Positions 9,700-21,770 of a DNA stretch of 64,000 nucleotides are shown in pieces (the stretch's first letter is position 1; the number at the start of each line of letters is the position of its first letter). The DNA lies in assembly GCF_023091745.1 (NCBI RefSeq), contig NC_068922.1, forward strand, positions 24,900,001 through 24,964,000, read 5' to 3'. The notes under the pieces are model-generated. The model saw only the letters and a list, made by a program, of their open reading frames with translations, ran no database searches and was not told the origin of the DNA. The position numbers were made by a program, and so were the translations under genes. Source of the stretch: Budorcas taxicolor. Lineage: Eukaryota; Chordata; Mammalia; Artiodactyla; Bovidae.

Positions 9700-11314
9700 C
9701 TTAAAAAAATTTTTTTAATCTGGCTAACCAACTGATACCTATCCTAGGAAAACAGTACCTGTTGTTTTTTTTTTAATAATAGCAGCTACTGGTGTCAACA
9801 TTAATAAAGTCCCCTTTCTACTGTGAAGACCCACCACAACCCACTTGAAAGTTCAGTCTTCATAGATGGTCACTGCATGATTTGACTTCCCCAGTGCACT
9901 GGTAATGTGCATCTTTGGGTATGGCTGTTCCATTCTTGCTATTTCACAACCCTCAGTGGCACTTGAGCCTTCTGTAATCTTAAGGAATTGAAATAGAGAA
10001 GCATTTTGCCCCCAACCTGAATGCCTCAATAGAAAATTGAACAGCCTCCTCTTACCAGCGATGTGGATTCCCCAATAAATAATGATGGAAGAGTAAGAAA
10101 CGCCTACATCTGTGTATTCTCTCCAAAACACCAGGTCCTGAGCCTGGTGTTTAAAACCACCTCTCTGGCCACTCGGGGTGTCTTAGTGACTAGCTGGCAG
10201 TGCCGTCCTTCAGCAGGAGTGATTCTCTGAAGCCGTAACATACATCGGGGCAGGCTGGACACATACCACATCCATGCCTGGGAAGCAGTACTTGCAGCAG
10301 CAGCGTCTTCCAAGTGATAAAAATAACTTCGCCTTGGCCAGTAGCCCTGAAGCCAGGTGTCCCCTTTCACTTCCTGTTCTCTGTTGGGTCCTGCAAAGGA
10401 ACGTCTTGTCTTCCACAGTTTGGAATGTGACATTTCTCGTCTCGCCACTTTAACTGCCTAACGTCTAGCTGTCTGTTCTCTTGTGTATTTTGAGAGTCCT
10501 CTCCTCTTGAACCTTTGCATTTTAGCTGCTCATGTCTGCTGCTCATACCTACAGGGAGAGATTGACAGCTCCCCGCTAGGCACTCGCCAACACAGATGTT
10601 TATATTTTGATTTCTGTTGTGTCCCCACTTTTTAAAGCCTAAGCTGTTAATTACAGAGCAGTAACTTTCCTGTTCGTGATTCTCTTGAAAGTCTATTTTA
10701 TTCCCCCGTCGCCAAAGGTTCTTTTTGTTCCCCCTTCTGACAATAGATGTATTTCCTGCACAATATCGGATCATCTTTTGGATTGTGAAGTTCTTCACGA
10801 GTCTCCTTTTTGAAACCATTATTGACTAGTGAGTATAATTTCTTCTTTTTCATGAGGTATAGGTCAGACTTCTTCTCAAGAGTTCTTAGGTTCTAAAGCC
10901 TCTGTGAACCCAGAGGGATAGATGGTGGGTGCAATTAATCACTGAAAATGTGGCTGCTGATGGGGTTATTTCCTGTGTCAAGCTTCCCACTGTCAGACCT
11001 GGCAGAGAGCTGACACGCTGGGGGGCCATCTTCACGTGGACACGGCCCGACCTCACTCTCTCTCCTTCCTTCCCGTTGGGACAGAATCGTGTCTGCCTCC
11101 ATCGAGAACAGGAAGGCTGTCTCACTCACTGTAGAGAAAAACCTCCCGTGGACCTGCCTAAATAACTGCTGAGTGGTTTGTTATCGAAGGAAACACAGGG
11201 TGGGTAAGTCACCTGAGTCCTAGGTTCACTGCCCGAGCCACAGAAAATTCTTCTTGATTCTAGTAGCCATGTTTAACTGACCACTGACATTTAAAATTGT
11301 AAAAGAAAACTGAA
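9700..11314. other. Unassigned 1.6-kb interval with a 150-codon open frame
   Basis: The minus strand has a 150-codon frame at 10367-10819 and an overlapping 114-codon frame at 10104-10448. Neither shows a known domain, signal peptide or codon-pattern evidence. No recognised repeat lies here, so this is one of the larger unmasked spans. Confidence 0.3.
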
Positions 11315-11425
11315 GGGACCTCACTGGCCGTGCAGTGGTTGAGACTGCATGCTTCCAGTGCAGAGGACACAGGTTCAATCCCTGGTTGGGGAACTAAGAT
11401 TCCACATACTGCATAGTCAAAAAAA
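11315..11425 (+). mobile_element. CHR-type SINE
   Basis: The head reads gggacctcactggccgtgca and the B-box-like part is ggttcaatccctggttgggg. Then comes aactaagattccacatactg and a short A-rich tail. It is a complete short-form copy. Confidence 0.85.
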
Positions 11426-11427
11426 TG

Positions 11428-11950
11428 AAAGTTCCTGTGAAGTCATATCAAAACTGTTACTTGGGAACTGTGTTCTTTATTGGGAGACAGTGTGAGGAAC
11501 TTGCCTTTTGAATACCCGCCTCTTCTTCCCCATCCCTTCCTCAGCCATGTCCCTTCTAACTGATAGCACATGTGTTTCAGAATGGAACCTGGAAAAGGAA
11601 TGTTATAGGGGCCTCATATGGAAATGCCATTCCAAATTCCATACGCCGTTCAATAATACACTGGCTAGACCATCAAGAGTCACCCCTAGAACAGGGGAAT
11701 TTGGATTGGAAGGGAATCAAAGGAATTGAAGACCTAATATAATTGATTGCAGTGAAGCAGTAATAGGGTGGTCTGGACAACTGGATGTGGGCCAAATTCA
11801 GAATCACAAGCAACTCACCCTACCCTCTGAGAATGAGGTGAGGTCTACTGAATGGAGAACAGGGCAGGTCATCAACTTGCTTAGGGTTTGATTTAAATGT
11901 GGGCCCTGAGCTTTGTGTGTTGTTCTCTGAAAGGGGCAAAGGTATTGAAA
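11428..11950. other. Unassigned sequence
   Basis: I see no recognised repeat or supported coding sequence. Confidence 0.3.
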
Positions 11951-12157
11951 ATGAAAGTGAAGTTGCTCAGTCGTGTCTGACTCTTTGCGACCCCGTAGAC
12001 TGTAGCCCACCAGGCTCCTCCGTCCACGGGATACTCCAGGCAAGAATACTGGAGTGGGTTGCCATTTCCTTCTCCAGGGGATCTTCCCGACCCAGGGATC
12101 GAACCCAGGTCTCCCGCAATGGAGGCAGACGCTTTAACCTCTGAGCCACCAGGGATG
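11951..12157 (-). mobile_element. Bov-tA SINE, near full length
   Basis: This is a well-preserved reversed copy: atgaaagtgaagttgctcag, ctttgcgaccccgtagac, gaatactggagtgggttgcc, atcttcccgacccagggatc and the head ctctgagccaccaggga. Low divergence suggests a relatively recent insertion. Confidence 0.95.
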
Positions 12158-12550
12158 CAGCCAGAAAAACCTGTGCTTACCCAATTCTCTTACTTTTATC
12201 TCTCTTGTCCTCCTCTCTCAGAAACAGGGTTCTAAAGCAAAGTTCTCAGTTGTGTATGAATAAATGTCTACTGATGTCCAGGGGTCGTTTTCCTTTGTCC
12301 CAGGTATAATGTCTAGCGTAACATAACTGTATGCATGAATGGATGAGTGTCTGGCATAACACATTTACGAATGAATGAATGAATGAATAGCACTGGTATA
12401 AAAAACAGGGAAAATGTTAGTGATTGGAGGAAAGGGTGAAAACAAATCCTAGTTTTAAGGACTGAGAGTTTGCCCTCAATGCCATGAGAAAGCAGTACAG
12501 GATGAATGTGGGGTTACCAAGCTCTATTCAGTGGAACAGTAGAGCATAAT
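12158..12550. other. Unassigned sequence with a small GAAT repeat
   Basis: An (ATGA)n/(GAAT)n tract of about five units lies at 12368-12390. Nothing else is recognised. Confidence 0.4.
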
Positions 12551-12553
12551 GAA

Positions 12554-12598
<45 letters not shown>
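12554..12598. repeat. Compound (TC)n(CA)n microsatellite
   Basis: An uninterrupted TC run passes directly into an uninterrupted CA run. The lack of interruptions suggests that it is likely to be length-polymorphic. Confidence 0.97.
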
Positions 12599-12601
<3 letters not shown>

Positions 12602-12849
12602 GCTTCCATGGTGTGACAGATATTTCACACTATATCACACTATGGGGTCCACAGTATATTATTTGCATACTGAAATCTCTGAGAAGACCTGCAATGAAGA
12701 CAACCCAGTTATAACTTTTATTTAACTCAGCTTTTCTCCCGACAGAGTTGGATATAGAATTCTGTTTCACATCTGTGTACATCTAGAACCCACTGAACAC
12801 ACTTTGGCCAACGCTGGTAGAAATATCCAAAATCGTCCTAGACTTGAGT

Positions 12850-12990
12850 CCATCTGATCTGGGTTTGAATCATAGGCACCACTTACTGTGTGAACCTGAG
12901 TCTAATGAAGTCAGCTCTAGTCTCCTGTTTCCTCATCTGTAAGGTGAAGATAATGTCCACTTCCTGAAATTTGAGCATTAAAGCACATAA
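12850..12990 (+). mobile_element. MIR SINE relic
   Basis: Matches in order: gatctgggtttgaatcatag, ccacttactgtgtgaacctg, ctcctgtttcctcatctgta, aggtgaagataatg. These are the hallmarks of the MIR core and downstream part. Divergence is typical of a mammalian-wide element. Confidence 0.75.
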
Positions 12991-13419
12991 GGCCGATAAG
13001 CCATCTTATGGGTGCCTGGCACAGGCTGGCTCCTTATTTTCAAACTGCTGCACTGCCTTTTCTGTACTACATGGTCCTTACATACAGGAACTTCTTAGGA
13101 TGAAGCCTATTCTCCTTAATCTTTACAACCAGGGGCAGACAAGCTGCTATTTGCACTTGTAAAATGTGAATAATTAACCTTTTTTTTTTTTAAAGATACT
13201 ACTTTCCCGAAGGAAAATTACAGCAAGAGCTCATAGTTACTTTCAGGTTTGTTGGTGCTGTTGCTTCCTAAAATCTGGCATGGTTGTTTCCCAGTTTTTT
13301 TTCTCGACTCTCCAGTTTCTTCTAAATTGGATATTAAAAAGAAAAAGGTCTTTCTGGAAATGCCTTTTATTAATATTAACCCACCAAATAAATGGCTGTT
13401 CAAAAACTATATGTAATAA

Positions 13420-13610
13420 CAGCCACAGACGTTTGTTTTGCTTTTACCATGTATCAGGCACTTTTCTGAACTCTTTATGTGTAAAATTCATTTAATCCTT
13501 CCAGCAACCCAATGTGTTTGCAGTGTTATCTGCATTTTGCCGATGAGGAAACTGAAGCTTTCAGGGAGGTATGCCTAAGGCCACAAGGTAATAAAAGATG
13601 ATGACAGATG
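13420..13610 (-). mobile_element. MIR-type SINE relic
   Basis: Reversed MIR text: taccatgtatcaggcacttt, ctctttatgtgtaaaattca, tttaatccttccagcaaccc, gatgaggaaactgaagct and aggccacaaggtaa. The order matches the antisense MIR consensus. Confidence 0.75.
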
Positions 13611-14150
13611 ACTCCTGAATTTTGTTCAGCAGCAGAGGGAGGAGGAAGAGAACAGAAACACAGCAGCTGTTTTAGACACACTGACCCCCTGGCCCGCCGA
13701 TAAGAAGCTCTCTGCTCTGCAAAGTGGACTCTTTTTGCAGCGGAATTTTATGTTCCTGCAGGGCTGGTGTCAGATTCTCTGGATACCTCAGGTGACATGA
13801 GGAGAAGCAGATGCTATCAACAGCACAGTTTATTTGTGGAATCCGGGCCTCCTCTTCAAGACCAAGGCTTTGTCTCCCAAGTAGGGGGAGTTACGCTCAG
13901 GAGGCCCATTCCCTCGCTTAGCTTTTCCACGCAAAAGCAAGGAGAAGATTCCGGCAAACTGGGGCCCACCCACAAGTCATTTCAGGAAAGACAGATATAA
14001 ATAAAAGTGTGCCTGGAAGGCTGAATATGTTTTCTTCTGCAGGAAAGTTAAAGTGGAACCCTAAGTCATAGATTTTCTGAAAATTAGTGTTTAAAAATAC
14101 ACCAGCTGTGGAAATTGGCGAAAGAGATTTGGTTTAATAACATATGAAGG
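13611..14150. other. Unassigned sequence
   Basis: No recognised repeat. A 77-codon plus-strand frame at 13767-14000 has no domain evidence. Confidence 0.3.
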
Positions 14151-14369
14151 GAGTCTTCCCTGGGTGGTCCAGCGGTTAAGAATCTGCCTCCCAAAGCAGG
14201 GGATGCAGGTTTGATCCCTGGCTGGGGAACTAAGATCCCACATGCCGAGGAGCAATTAAGCCCTCGTGCCACAGCTAGAGAGTAACCCCATGTATTGCAG
14301 CTAGAGAAAGCCCGTGGGCTGCAGCAAAGACCCAGTGCAGCCAAAATTAAAAAAAAAAATTAAATAAAA
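14151..14369 (+). mobile_element. CHR-type SINE, long form
   Basis: The head gagtcttccctgggtggtcc is followed by ggtttgatccctggctgggg and aactaagatcccacatgc. An extended body follows (gagcaattaagccctcgtgc..cccagtgcagcc) with an A-rich tail. The extended body separates it from the short copies. Confidence 0.9.
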
Positions 14370-14399
14370 CCATGGTGGGATAAAGTGTCAGATATTTAA

Positions 14400-15710
14400 G
14401 AAAAAAAAAAGACATAGGAAGGGAAATATTGGCATTACCAGTGTTCCGCTTCCCCTCCATTATCTCCTCCAGTGAACCTCTCGATGAAAATCAGCAGGGC
14501 CCTGGGACATATTTTGCAGGTCTGCTATTGATTTGCAGGGAACCTGGGAGGGTAGATGTAGAAATGTTCCTCTGAGGACACTGCCGGGAGCCCAGGTTGT
14601 CAGCAGAGCTGAGAGTGAAGTCGTCGTCCTGTCTGTTGACAGGCACTGACTTAATCGCAGGACAGTGTGCTCCCATTGACAGGCGTGGGAAGAATAGCCT
14701 GGTGATTGAATGCTCTTATTTCCGAATGAGCAGCACAGGAGTGTTGGAAGAGCCTGTTACGTTGAGTGTGAGGCTCATCAACAGCCCAATTAAGAGAAAA
14801 AGAAGGGTGGCTGTGGAAATATCAGTGGGTTGTGTTGCTAAAGCTGTCTGAGTTTGGAGCCAAATGGAACTTTTCAGTACAAAGTCAATGTGAAATTCTG
14901 GAGTGTTTTCATGTCAGACACCCTCCGACGGGATGGGGGTGGTTTTAGAGAATATTTGTTTTGCTTCTTTGGCTACCACCTGCAGAAATGTGTTTATTTT
15001 GACTATTTTATAAAAAGCTGGTGAAACCATCTTGTGAGAGGATTCTTTGGGTGGCAGTTTTCCCATCTGATGGCAGTGCCCAGCTTGGAATTGGCATCAG
15101 GCTGAGGGTTATAGACCCTGATATTGAAGTCAAGTGTTGGTTTATAGACCAACTGAAACAGTTTTGATGGGTGTCCTTATGAGTGATGGGCCCAACCTTA
15201 CTCTCTTTGAAAAACACTCTTCAGCAAGAGAGCTTCAAAAACACCTGTTATTATATTCTTTCATTTAAAAAAATAAATCCTTACTGTCTTGCTAAGCTTA
15301 TGCAACCCCTCCTATAGTTCTGTTTACATATTGTAAAATGAACCCATTGCATGGATCTGCAGAGGACTAACATTTGAATGTAAGCATCTTGATAACAAGG
15401 TGAAGACTCATGGGTGATGTTAAGGGGCAGCCCAGGAATGCTCTGTAGAGGCATAACCCCTCAGCAAAGTCGTGTCGTCTGTCCAGGGTGGCACTTTCAC
15501 ACGCGTTATGAGCACAGGCGTGTGTGGGAGAAACCCTCCTCCAGTTCCACTTCGCTCCCTTGACTGTCGATGGAAATTCAGATGTGGTATTTGTTCCCAC
15601 CTGCTGTCTACAAAACGAACTCATTGTTTACTCAAGAACCCACCCACATGGGTCTTTTGGGTGGTTCTTCATCTAGCCTTGGTGCTGACCGTCTCTAGCA
15701 CCAAGGGTCT
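14400..15710. other. Unassigned 1.3-kb interval
   Basis: There is an A-run at 14400-14411 and otherwise unique-looking sequence. No open frame here has supporting motifs. Confidence 0.35.
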
Positions 15711-15910
15711 TGCTAAGTTGCTTCAGCCATGTCCAACTCTTTGTGACCTCTTAGGTTATAGCCTGCTAGGATCATCTGTCCATGGGATTCTCCAGGCAAG
15801 GATACTGGAGTGGGTTGCCATGTCCTCTTCCAGAGGATCTTTCCCACCCAGGGATCAAACCCGCATCTCTTACGTCTCCTGCATTGGCAGGCGGGTTCCT
15901 TTGTGGGACG
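15711..15910 (-). mobile_element. Bov-tA SINE
   Basis: Reversed copy: ctaagttgcttcagccatgt, ccatgggattctccaggcaa, ggatactggagtgggttgcc. It contains the tcttacgtctcctgcattgg variant, and the head is degraded near 15895-15910. Confidence 0.88.
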
Positions 15911-16004
15911 CAGCAATTCCCAGAGGCATCTCTGGAAGGCTGATGTAGAGAAAGGAGAGGATGTAAAAACAGGTGGGAGGTGCAGGGAGGGATGCAATGT
16001 ACAG

Positions 16005-16381
16005 TTGAGTTCAGTCGCTCAGTCTGTCATGTCAGTGATGCCATCCAACCATCTCATCCTCTGTTGTCCCCGTCTCCTCCTGCCTTCAATCTCTCTCAGC
16101 ATCGGGGTCTTTTTAGTGAGTCGGTTCTTCGCATGAGGTGGCCAAAGTATTGGAGTTTCAGCTACAGTATCAGTTCTTCCAATGAATATTCAGGACTGAT
16201 TTCCTTTAGGATGGACTGGTTGGATCTCCTTGCAGTCTAAGGGACTCTCAAGAGTCATCTCCAACACTACAGTTCAAAAGCATCGATTCTTGGGTGCTCA
16301 GCTTTCTTTATAGTTTAACTCTCACATCCATACATGACCACTGGAAAAACCATAGCTTTGACTAGATGGACTTTTGTTGGT
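16005..16381 (-). mobile_element. BovB 3' fragment with perfect 9-bp TSD
   Basis: Reversed BovB from the GCESWT-region upstream edge to the 3' end. Just inside the 3' end about 115 bp are deleted, because cagtcgctcagt runs straight into catgtcagtgatgccatcca. The word aatgtacag flanks it at 15996-16004 and 16382-16390. Many CpG-derived changes break the frame. Confidence 0.92.
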
Positions 16382-16390
16382 AATGTACAG

Positions 16391-17288
16391 GAAACATACA
16401 GAAAAGAGGAGGACTGACTGCTTAGAGCACCAGCCTCAGCTCCTGCCTCAGCTTCTGATGTTAAAGGTAACTGCGAAAAATCAGTGCTACTCCCATAAAG
16501 AAGGAGAGAACCAAATTTGAGACTGAGAGTAAGTGTTTTTCAAAGGTGAAAATGAGCCCAAGATTTTCGCAGGACTCCAGGACAAAAAGGAGTTCTCTTT
16601 GTCAGATCTTCTGCTTCAAAAGTGAAAATCCTGTAGTGAGAGGAGATAGAAACACAGGGCAAACTACATGCTTCTCCACCTGATCTCTGGAGAGTTGATC
16701 CTGAGTGCTGGAGAGTATTTGAAAGGAACGAGGTGCGGCTTTGACGAATCATGAAAACAGCACTTCTGTTTTCACAGGGGGCAGACTTATTCCCATCCCA
16801 TGTTGGCTCAGCACATCAGCCACATCTCTTGCCCCTGGGCTCTAAGTATTCATATGTTTTCAGATGAGCTATCCACTGATGGAAACAATTGTCGTTGTGT
16901 CTGTTGCCAGAATGGGAGTTAAGTATTTGAAAAACAGGAACAGTGAAACGGTATCAGATTATGCATCATCCGTTTTCATTATTGGTGATGATTTTAACCT
17001 TTGATCATTTAAATGGAAACTCTTTATCTTGATATTATATAATAATAGATACAAGGAACTTATCAAAAAGAGATCAGATATAATGACAATAGTATAGAAG
17101 ACAGTTGTTTACTAAGCTGAAAACGCTCTCTTTAAAACACTTTGGGTATCCCTCTCTCCCTAAAAGACGAGGTGGAACCCAGTCTAGTGCTTTTCATATG
17201 TTTGGTACGCATCCTTATGATGTAGGAAATACCAGGTTTCTTTCATCTTCTTTACGTAATGTGTCTACTCCAATAGGTATTCCTCATT
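16391..17288. other. Unassigned sequence
   Basis: I recognise no repeat or gene. The sequence is AT-rich between 16970 and 17100. Confidence 0.35.
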
Positions 17289-17527
17289 TCAGTTTAGTCA
17301 CTCAGTCATGTCCGACTCGTTTCAACCCCATGGACTGCAGCACGCCAGGCTTCTCTGTCCGTTACCAACTCCCGGAATTTACTCATAACTCATGTCCTTC
17401 ACGTCAGTGATGCCATCCAACCATCTCATCCTCTGTCGCCCCCTTCTCCTCCTGCCTTCATTCTTTCCCAGCATCAGGGTCTTTCCCAGTAAGTCAGTTC
17501 TTTGTATCAGGTGGCCAAAGCATTCAA
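17289..17527 (-). mobile_element. BovB 3' end fragment
   Basis: It begins ttagtcactcagtcatgtcc and continues through gactgcagcacgccaggctt and gatgccatccaaccatctca to tcaggtggccaaagcatt. Only about 240 bp remain. The 5' breakpoint differs from that of the neighbouring copy at 16005-16381, so this is an independent insertion. Confidence 0.9.
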
Positions 17528-18111
17528 TCTGGGCTGTTCATCCGTTCCTGGATGGCTGTGGTTTGAGTCACTTTAGAATGAGGCCGGTTGCAAGCGGAAG
17601 TGATTTTATATAGTATTATGTGCGAGGTGGAGTAAGTAACTGTCCCTGTCTCCCTTTGCTAGCAGAGATGGGGTTCCCAGGACATGCAACTTCCAGTTTT
17701 CATACTGGGAAAGTCCTGGGCAAACCAGATTGAGTTGTCACCCTGTGTGAGAATGGATTTGACCGTAAATTTTAGCATTACACTTCAAAGTATTAAGCAG
17801 TTGAAATTCTGCATGTTCTTGAACTTCTTTTATAGTACAGTGTGGACTTGTTCCAGTAACCCTGTGTTCATGTCTGCTGACTCTGTCAACTCTTGACACT
17901 CTCTTTCTAGAAAATTCCTCCAAAATGCCTTCCGAATGCGTCTCACTCCCTTCAGTGTCTTCTGTGTTTTCGCAGACTGGCTCAGAGGGTGAGCTGAAAA
18001 AGACGGGGCACCCCCTGTCCCCACCTCCAGCCTCCCACACCCTTCTTCAGCCAAAGCATCATCACTTTTACCTGCCCAGAGAAACGTTTTACAGCTCAAA
18101 ATTTTTTAAAA
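17528..18111. other. Unassigned sequence
   Basis: Overlapping frames of 89-100 codons on the minus strand (17738-18099) carry no recognisable domain. No repeat was identified. Confidence 0.3.
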
Positions 18112-18484
18112 GATAGTACATTTGTGGCAACATAAATGGACCTAGAGATGATCTTACTAAGTGAAATAAGTCAAAGACACATATCATGATATCATTTATA
18201 TGTGAAATCTTAGCATAGACTCAGATATTGAATACAAATTATGGTTATCAAAGGAGCAAGGGGAGGGAGGCATAAACTGAGAGTTTAGGATTAACAAATA
18301 CACACTACCGCATATAAAATAGATAAACAACAGAAATCTACTGTATAGCACAGAGAGCTATTTTCAGTATCTTGTAATAAACGTATAATAGAAAGGATCT
18401 GAAAATTTTTTCTGTATACGTATGTATACCTGAATCACTTTCCTGTACACCTGAAACTAACCCAACATTGTAAATTTCTAAGTA
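18112..18484 (+). mobile_element. L1 3' UTR fragment
   Basis: Sense L1 3' text: gcaacataaatggacctaga, ctaagtgaaataagtcaaag, tatcatttatatgtgaaatc, ccgcatataaaatagataaa, ctgtatagcacagagagcta and cctgaaactaacccaacatt. This is the artiodactyl version of the L1 3' UTR. ORF2 is absent. Confidence 0.9.
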
Positions 18485-19735
18485 GTATGTTTCCAAGCCA
18501 GTGACTAGATGCCCGCGTATCCCTCTGGTTCCTCTATTCTATGGTTTTCTATGGAGAATTGCTAATTTTCCAAAGGCTTGGAATGAAATGAATTTAAAGA
18601 AAACAACTTGTTCCAGTGGTTGTGACAGTGAGAGATACTCACTGTGTGGTCCTTTTATTTTTAGCAGTAGTGTTGGAAAAATCAGGTTATGTTTATTCGG
18701 AATGTCTGGGGGGGCTGGTGAGATTGTGTAGTCTAGAAAATGCTGCGATTATAAATTATTATAAACGTCGGCCGGGTGGAGAAATTCATATACCAAAAAT
18801 ACTGCAGTGTATAAGTCGGCCTACAGATTTTTCCCTAGTTCATTGCCCAAAAATGTATACATTGGCCAAGGAGAATAAACCGAGAACATACTTTCACAGA
18901 GAAATATAAATACATTTCACTGTGCTGTTCTTTTGTCAAGTATGTTTTTATATCAGATTTCTTGCTTATCCCCAAAGCCCCAATTTTGAGTTCACTTGTT
19001 TTTTGCTGCCTTCACTGTAAATCTCATAGTGTGGACTTGTTTTTCTATTAGATAAATACTTTCAAATGGTAATACTTCCTAGTTTTTAGCATTCACCAAA
19101 TATTTTATGGACTTTCCCCAGGTTATTGTTTATTTTTAACCTTTTAATGTTTGTTTCCACTAGAGTACTGAATTTTTTATAGCGCTGTGTGTGTCTTTAG
19201 GTATATTGAGGGCTGGTGATAGCAAAAGCCCCATTTGAATGGGTTGGCTTCTTTTAAATGGCAAACCTACTGCCTTCAATGAATAAGAAGTCTCCCTTCT
19301 TAAAAGAGAAAAATCACATTCCCTTGGTATCTCAGGAGTGCAGTTCCATAACTATTATTATGCATGATGGAACACATCTTTATTCAATAGAGCAAATATT
19401 GCCAACAAAGATGAAATAACAGAGGAAATAACTTCTAGTAGTTTCCAACTCTAATTATGAGAAATGAGTGAAAATGTTTTCAATCAGAGTTTTTTCTGCA
19501 GTGATAGTTGACTATCTTTCACTAAGCAATACTTACGCTCTCAGGGGAAAAATAGATAAATTGAATGTTTGATTTTGGTTTTCTGAACATTTTCTCCCTG
19601 TGGGTTTTGCTTTATAAGGTCAAATGTTATACTTGTCTTTTAAGCCACCCACACATCAGCTATGTGGGTGAGGCTGGACTCTACACTAGAACAGAGGTGG
19701 GTCTTGGTGAGGGGGCTCAAGTTTATTATTATGAG
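18485..19735. other. Unassigned 1.25-kb interval
   Basis: It is AT-rich and I found no repeat or RNA gene. A 97-codon frame at 18616-18909 has no domain support. Confidence 0.35.
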
Positions 19736-19739
19736 ATGG

Positions 19740-19948
19740 CTTTTAAGACCCTAATGCTGGAAAAGATTGAGGACAGGAGGAGAAGGGGACGACAGAGGAT
19801 GAGATGGTTGGATGGCATCGCAGGCTCAAAGGACATGAGTTTGAGCAAGCTCTGGGAGATAGTGAAAGGCAGGGAAACCTGGTGTGCTGCAGTCCATGGG
19901 GTCGCAAAGTCGGACACGACTGAGCAACTGAGCAGCATCAACATCATA
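19740..19948 (+). mobile_element. BovB 3' end fragment
   Basis: Sense BovB terminal segment: gaccctaatgctggaaaaga, ggagaaggggacgacagagg, atgagatggttggatggcat, ggacatgagtttgagcaagc and cggacacgactgagcaac. It encodes the extreme C-terminus (RRRRGRQRMRWLDGI). The frame runs on into flanking sequence. Confidence 0.92.
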
Positions 19949-20307
19949 TCAAGACTCACTTTGAAATCTCTGCCTCCGAAATGTTTCACTAGAGGCAAAG
20001 TGTTGTCATTATATAAATCAAGGAGAATTTCCCTTAAAAATAAATCCTTACTTATCACCAGGCTAGGTACTTTTCCTAAGCTATCTTGACTGCTTTTTCT
20101 AAATATGAAGATGTGAAAGAAGTAAAAAATAAACATTCTACCCATAGAAGTTATAAACCCATAATTTGTGATAAGGGCTTTAGTCCATATTTAATTTTAT
20201 TTTTGTAATAAAATGTGACCTAGGTGAAAATCATTGTATTATGATTCAAGAACATACCATGCTGTGGGTGGATTGGGATGGTTTATGGAGAGGAGGAGTG
20301 GTGAGGA

Positions 20308-20349
20308 TTAAAAAATCCATTTCTAAAACAAACAAAAAAATCCATTTCT
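20308..20349. repeat. Short direct duplication
   Basis: The word aaaaatccatttcta occurs twice, separated by aaacaaacaa-type sequence. It may be a small tandem duplication or leftover target-site sequence. Confidence 0.6.
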
Positions 20350-20423
20350 AGAAGTCAGACTGATAGTACACATGGTGGAGGGAATAAGAAATTGAGTTTT
20401 GGAACATTTGAAGTGAGGTAACT

Positions 20424-21425
20424 TCCTCTTGAGAAACCTATATGCAGGTCAGGAAGCAACAGTTAGAACTGGACATGGAACAACAGACTGGTTCCAAATA
20501 GGAAAAGGAGTACGTCAAGGCTGTATATTGTCACCCTGCCTTTTTAATTTCTATGCAAAGTACATCATGAGAAACGCTGGGCTGGAAGAAGCACAAGCTG
20601 GAATCAAGATTGCCAGGAGAAATATCAATAACCTCAGATATGCAGATGACACCACCCTTATGGCAGAAAGTGAAGAGGAACTCAAAAGCCTCTTGATGAA
20701 AGTGAAAGTGGAGAGTGGAAAAGTTGACTTAAAGCTCAACATTCAGAAAACGAAGATCATGGCATCTGGTCCCATCACTTCATGGGAAATAGATGGGGAA
20801 ACAGTGGAAACAGTGCCAGACTTTATTTTTTGGGCTCCCAAATCAGTGCAGATGGTGACTGCAGCCATGAAATTAAAAGACACTTACTCCTTGGAAGGAA
20901 AGTTATGAGCAACCTAGAGAGCATATTCAAAAGCAGAGACATTACTTTGCCAACAAAGGTCTGTCTAGTCAAGGCTATGGTTTTTCGAGTGGTTATGTAT
21001 GGATGTGAGAGTTGGACTGTGAAGAAGGCTGAGCGCCAAAGAATTGATGCTTTTGAACTGTGGTGTTGGAGAAGACTCTTGAGAGTCCCTTGGACTGCAA
21101 GGGGATCCAACCAGTCCATTCTGAAGGAGATCAGCCCTGGGATTTCTTTGGAAGGAATGACGCTAAAGCTGAAACTCCAGTACTTTGGCCACCTCATGTG
21201 AAGAGTTGACTCATTGGAAAAGACTCTGATGCTGGGAGGGATTGAGGGCAGGAGGAGAAGGGGACGACAGAGGATGAGATGGCTGGATGGCATCGCTGAC
21301 TCGATGGACATGAGTCTGAGTGCGCTCCGGGAGTTGGTGATGGACAGGGAGGCCTGGCGTGCTGCGGTTCATGGGGTCATAAAGAGTCGGACGCGACTGA
21401 GCGACGGAACTGAACTGAACTGAAC
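20424..21425 (+). mobile_element. BovB, 5' truncated 1-kb copy
   Basis: This is the second-longest BovB here. It starts inside the RT domain (cctcttgagaaacctatatg) and runs to the native 3' tail of gaact repeats at 21407-21425. The flanks show no clean TSD. An earlier BovB 3' piece lies 0.5 kb upstream in the same direction. Confidence 0.96.
20429..21423 (+). pseudogene. BovB reverse transcriptase and C-terminal domain, broken
   Basis: BovB polyprotein copies its own and SINE RNA by target-primed reverse transcription. This segment holds RT motif B (GKGVRQGCILSP, residues 25-36 from 20429) and the catalytic YADD at 20639-20650, both intact. Motif A and everything upstream, including the expected endonuclease, are missing. 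There is one frameshift near 20828, where a C or T has been lost before the FLGSK-equivalent. There is also a TGA at 21199-21201 where other copies have CGA. After that the frame stays open to its normal stop at 21421-21423. The GCESWT and ELWCWRRLLRVPW motifs are present. The first codon is TTG and is only where the open frame begins, not a start. It cannot be functional as it stands. Confidence 0.9.
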
Positions 21426-21430
21426 TGTGG

Positions 21431-21770
21431 AAATTCTTCGCTTTGGAATATGCATGTATGTTGATGTGCATTTAGAACCTGCATGTATATTGAAATGTAT
21501 TTAGAACATATGTATATTGATGAGCATTTAGAATATGTCTGTCTGGATTTGGGGAATACTGGGCTGCAGCCAGCAATGTGTAGGTGTATTCTTAAGCTTT
21601 TTTTCCATTCACAGCACCCTCAGTGCCCATAGGCCAAAAGAAATACCTGACAGTTTCTGTTCATTTCAGCAATAAAGTTCATACAACCTAATGAGAATTT
21701 ATGTCCTAACAATTTAGTGGCTGATTGAAAATATAATTGTACACATTGAAATATATATGTATCTTTTTCT
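21431..21770. other. Unassigned sequence
   Basis: A local near-repeat (gcatttagaa / gtatttagaaca / gcatttagaatatg) occurs at 21468-21535. Nothing else is recognised. Confidence 0.35.

Noticed and set aside
20429..20431. Apparent start codon of the RT frame
   Set aside because: The codon is TTG in the middle of the BovB polyprotein. The true start was lost with the 5' truncation.
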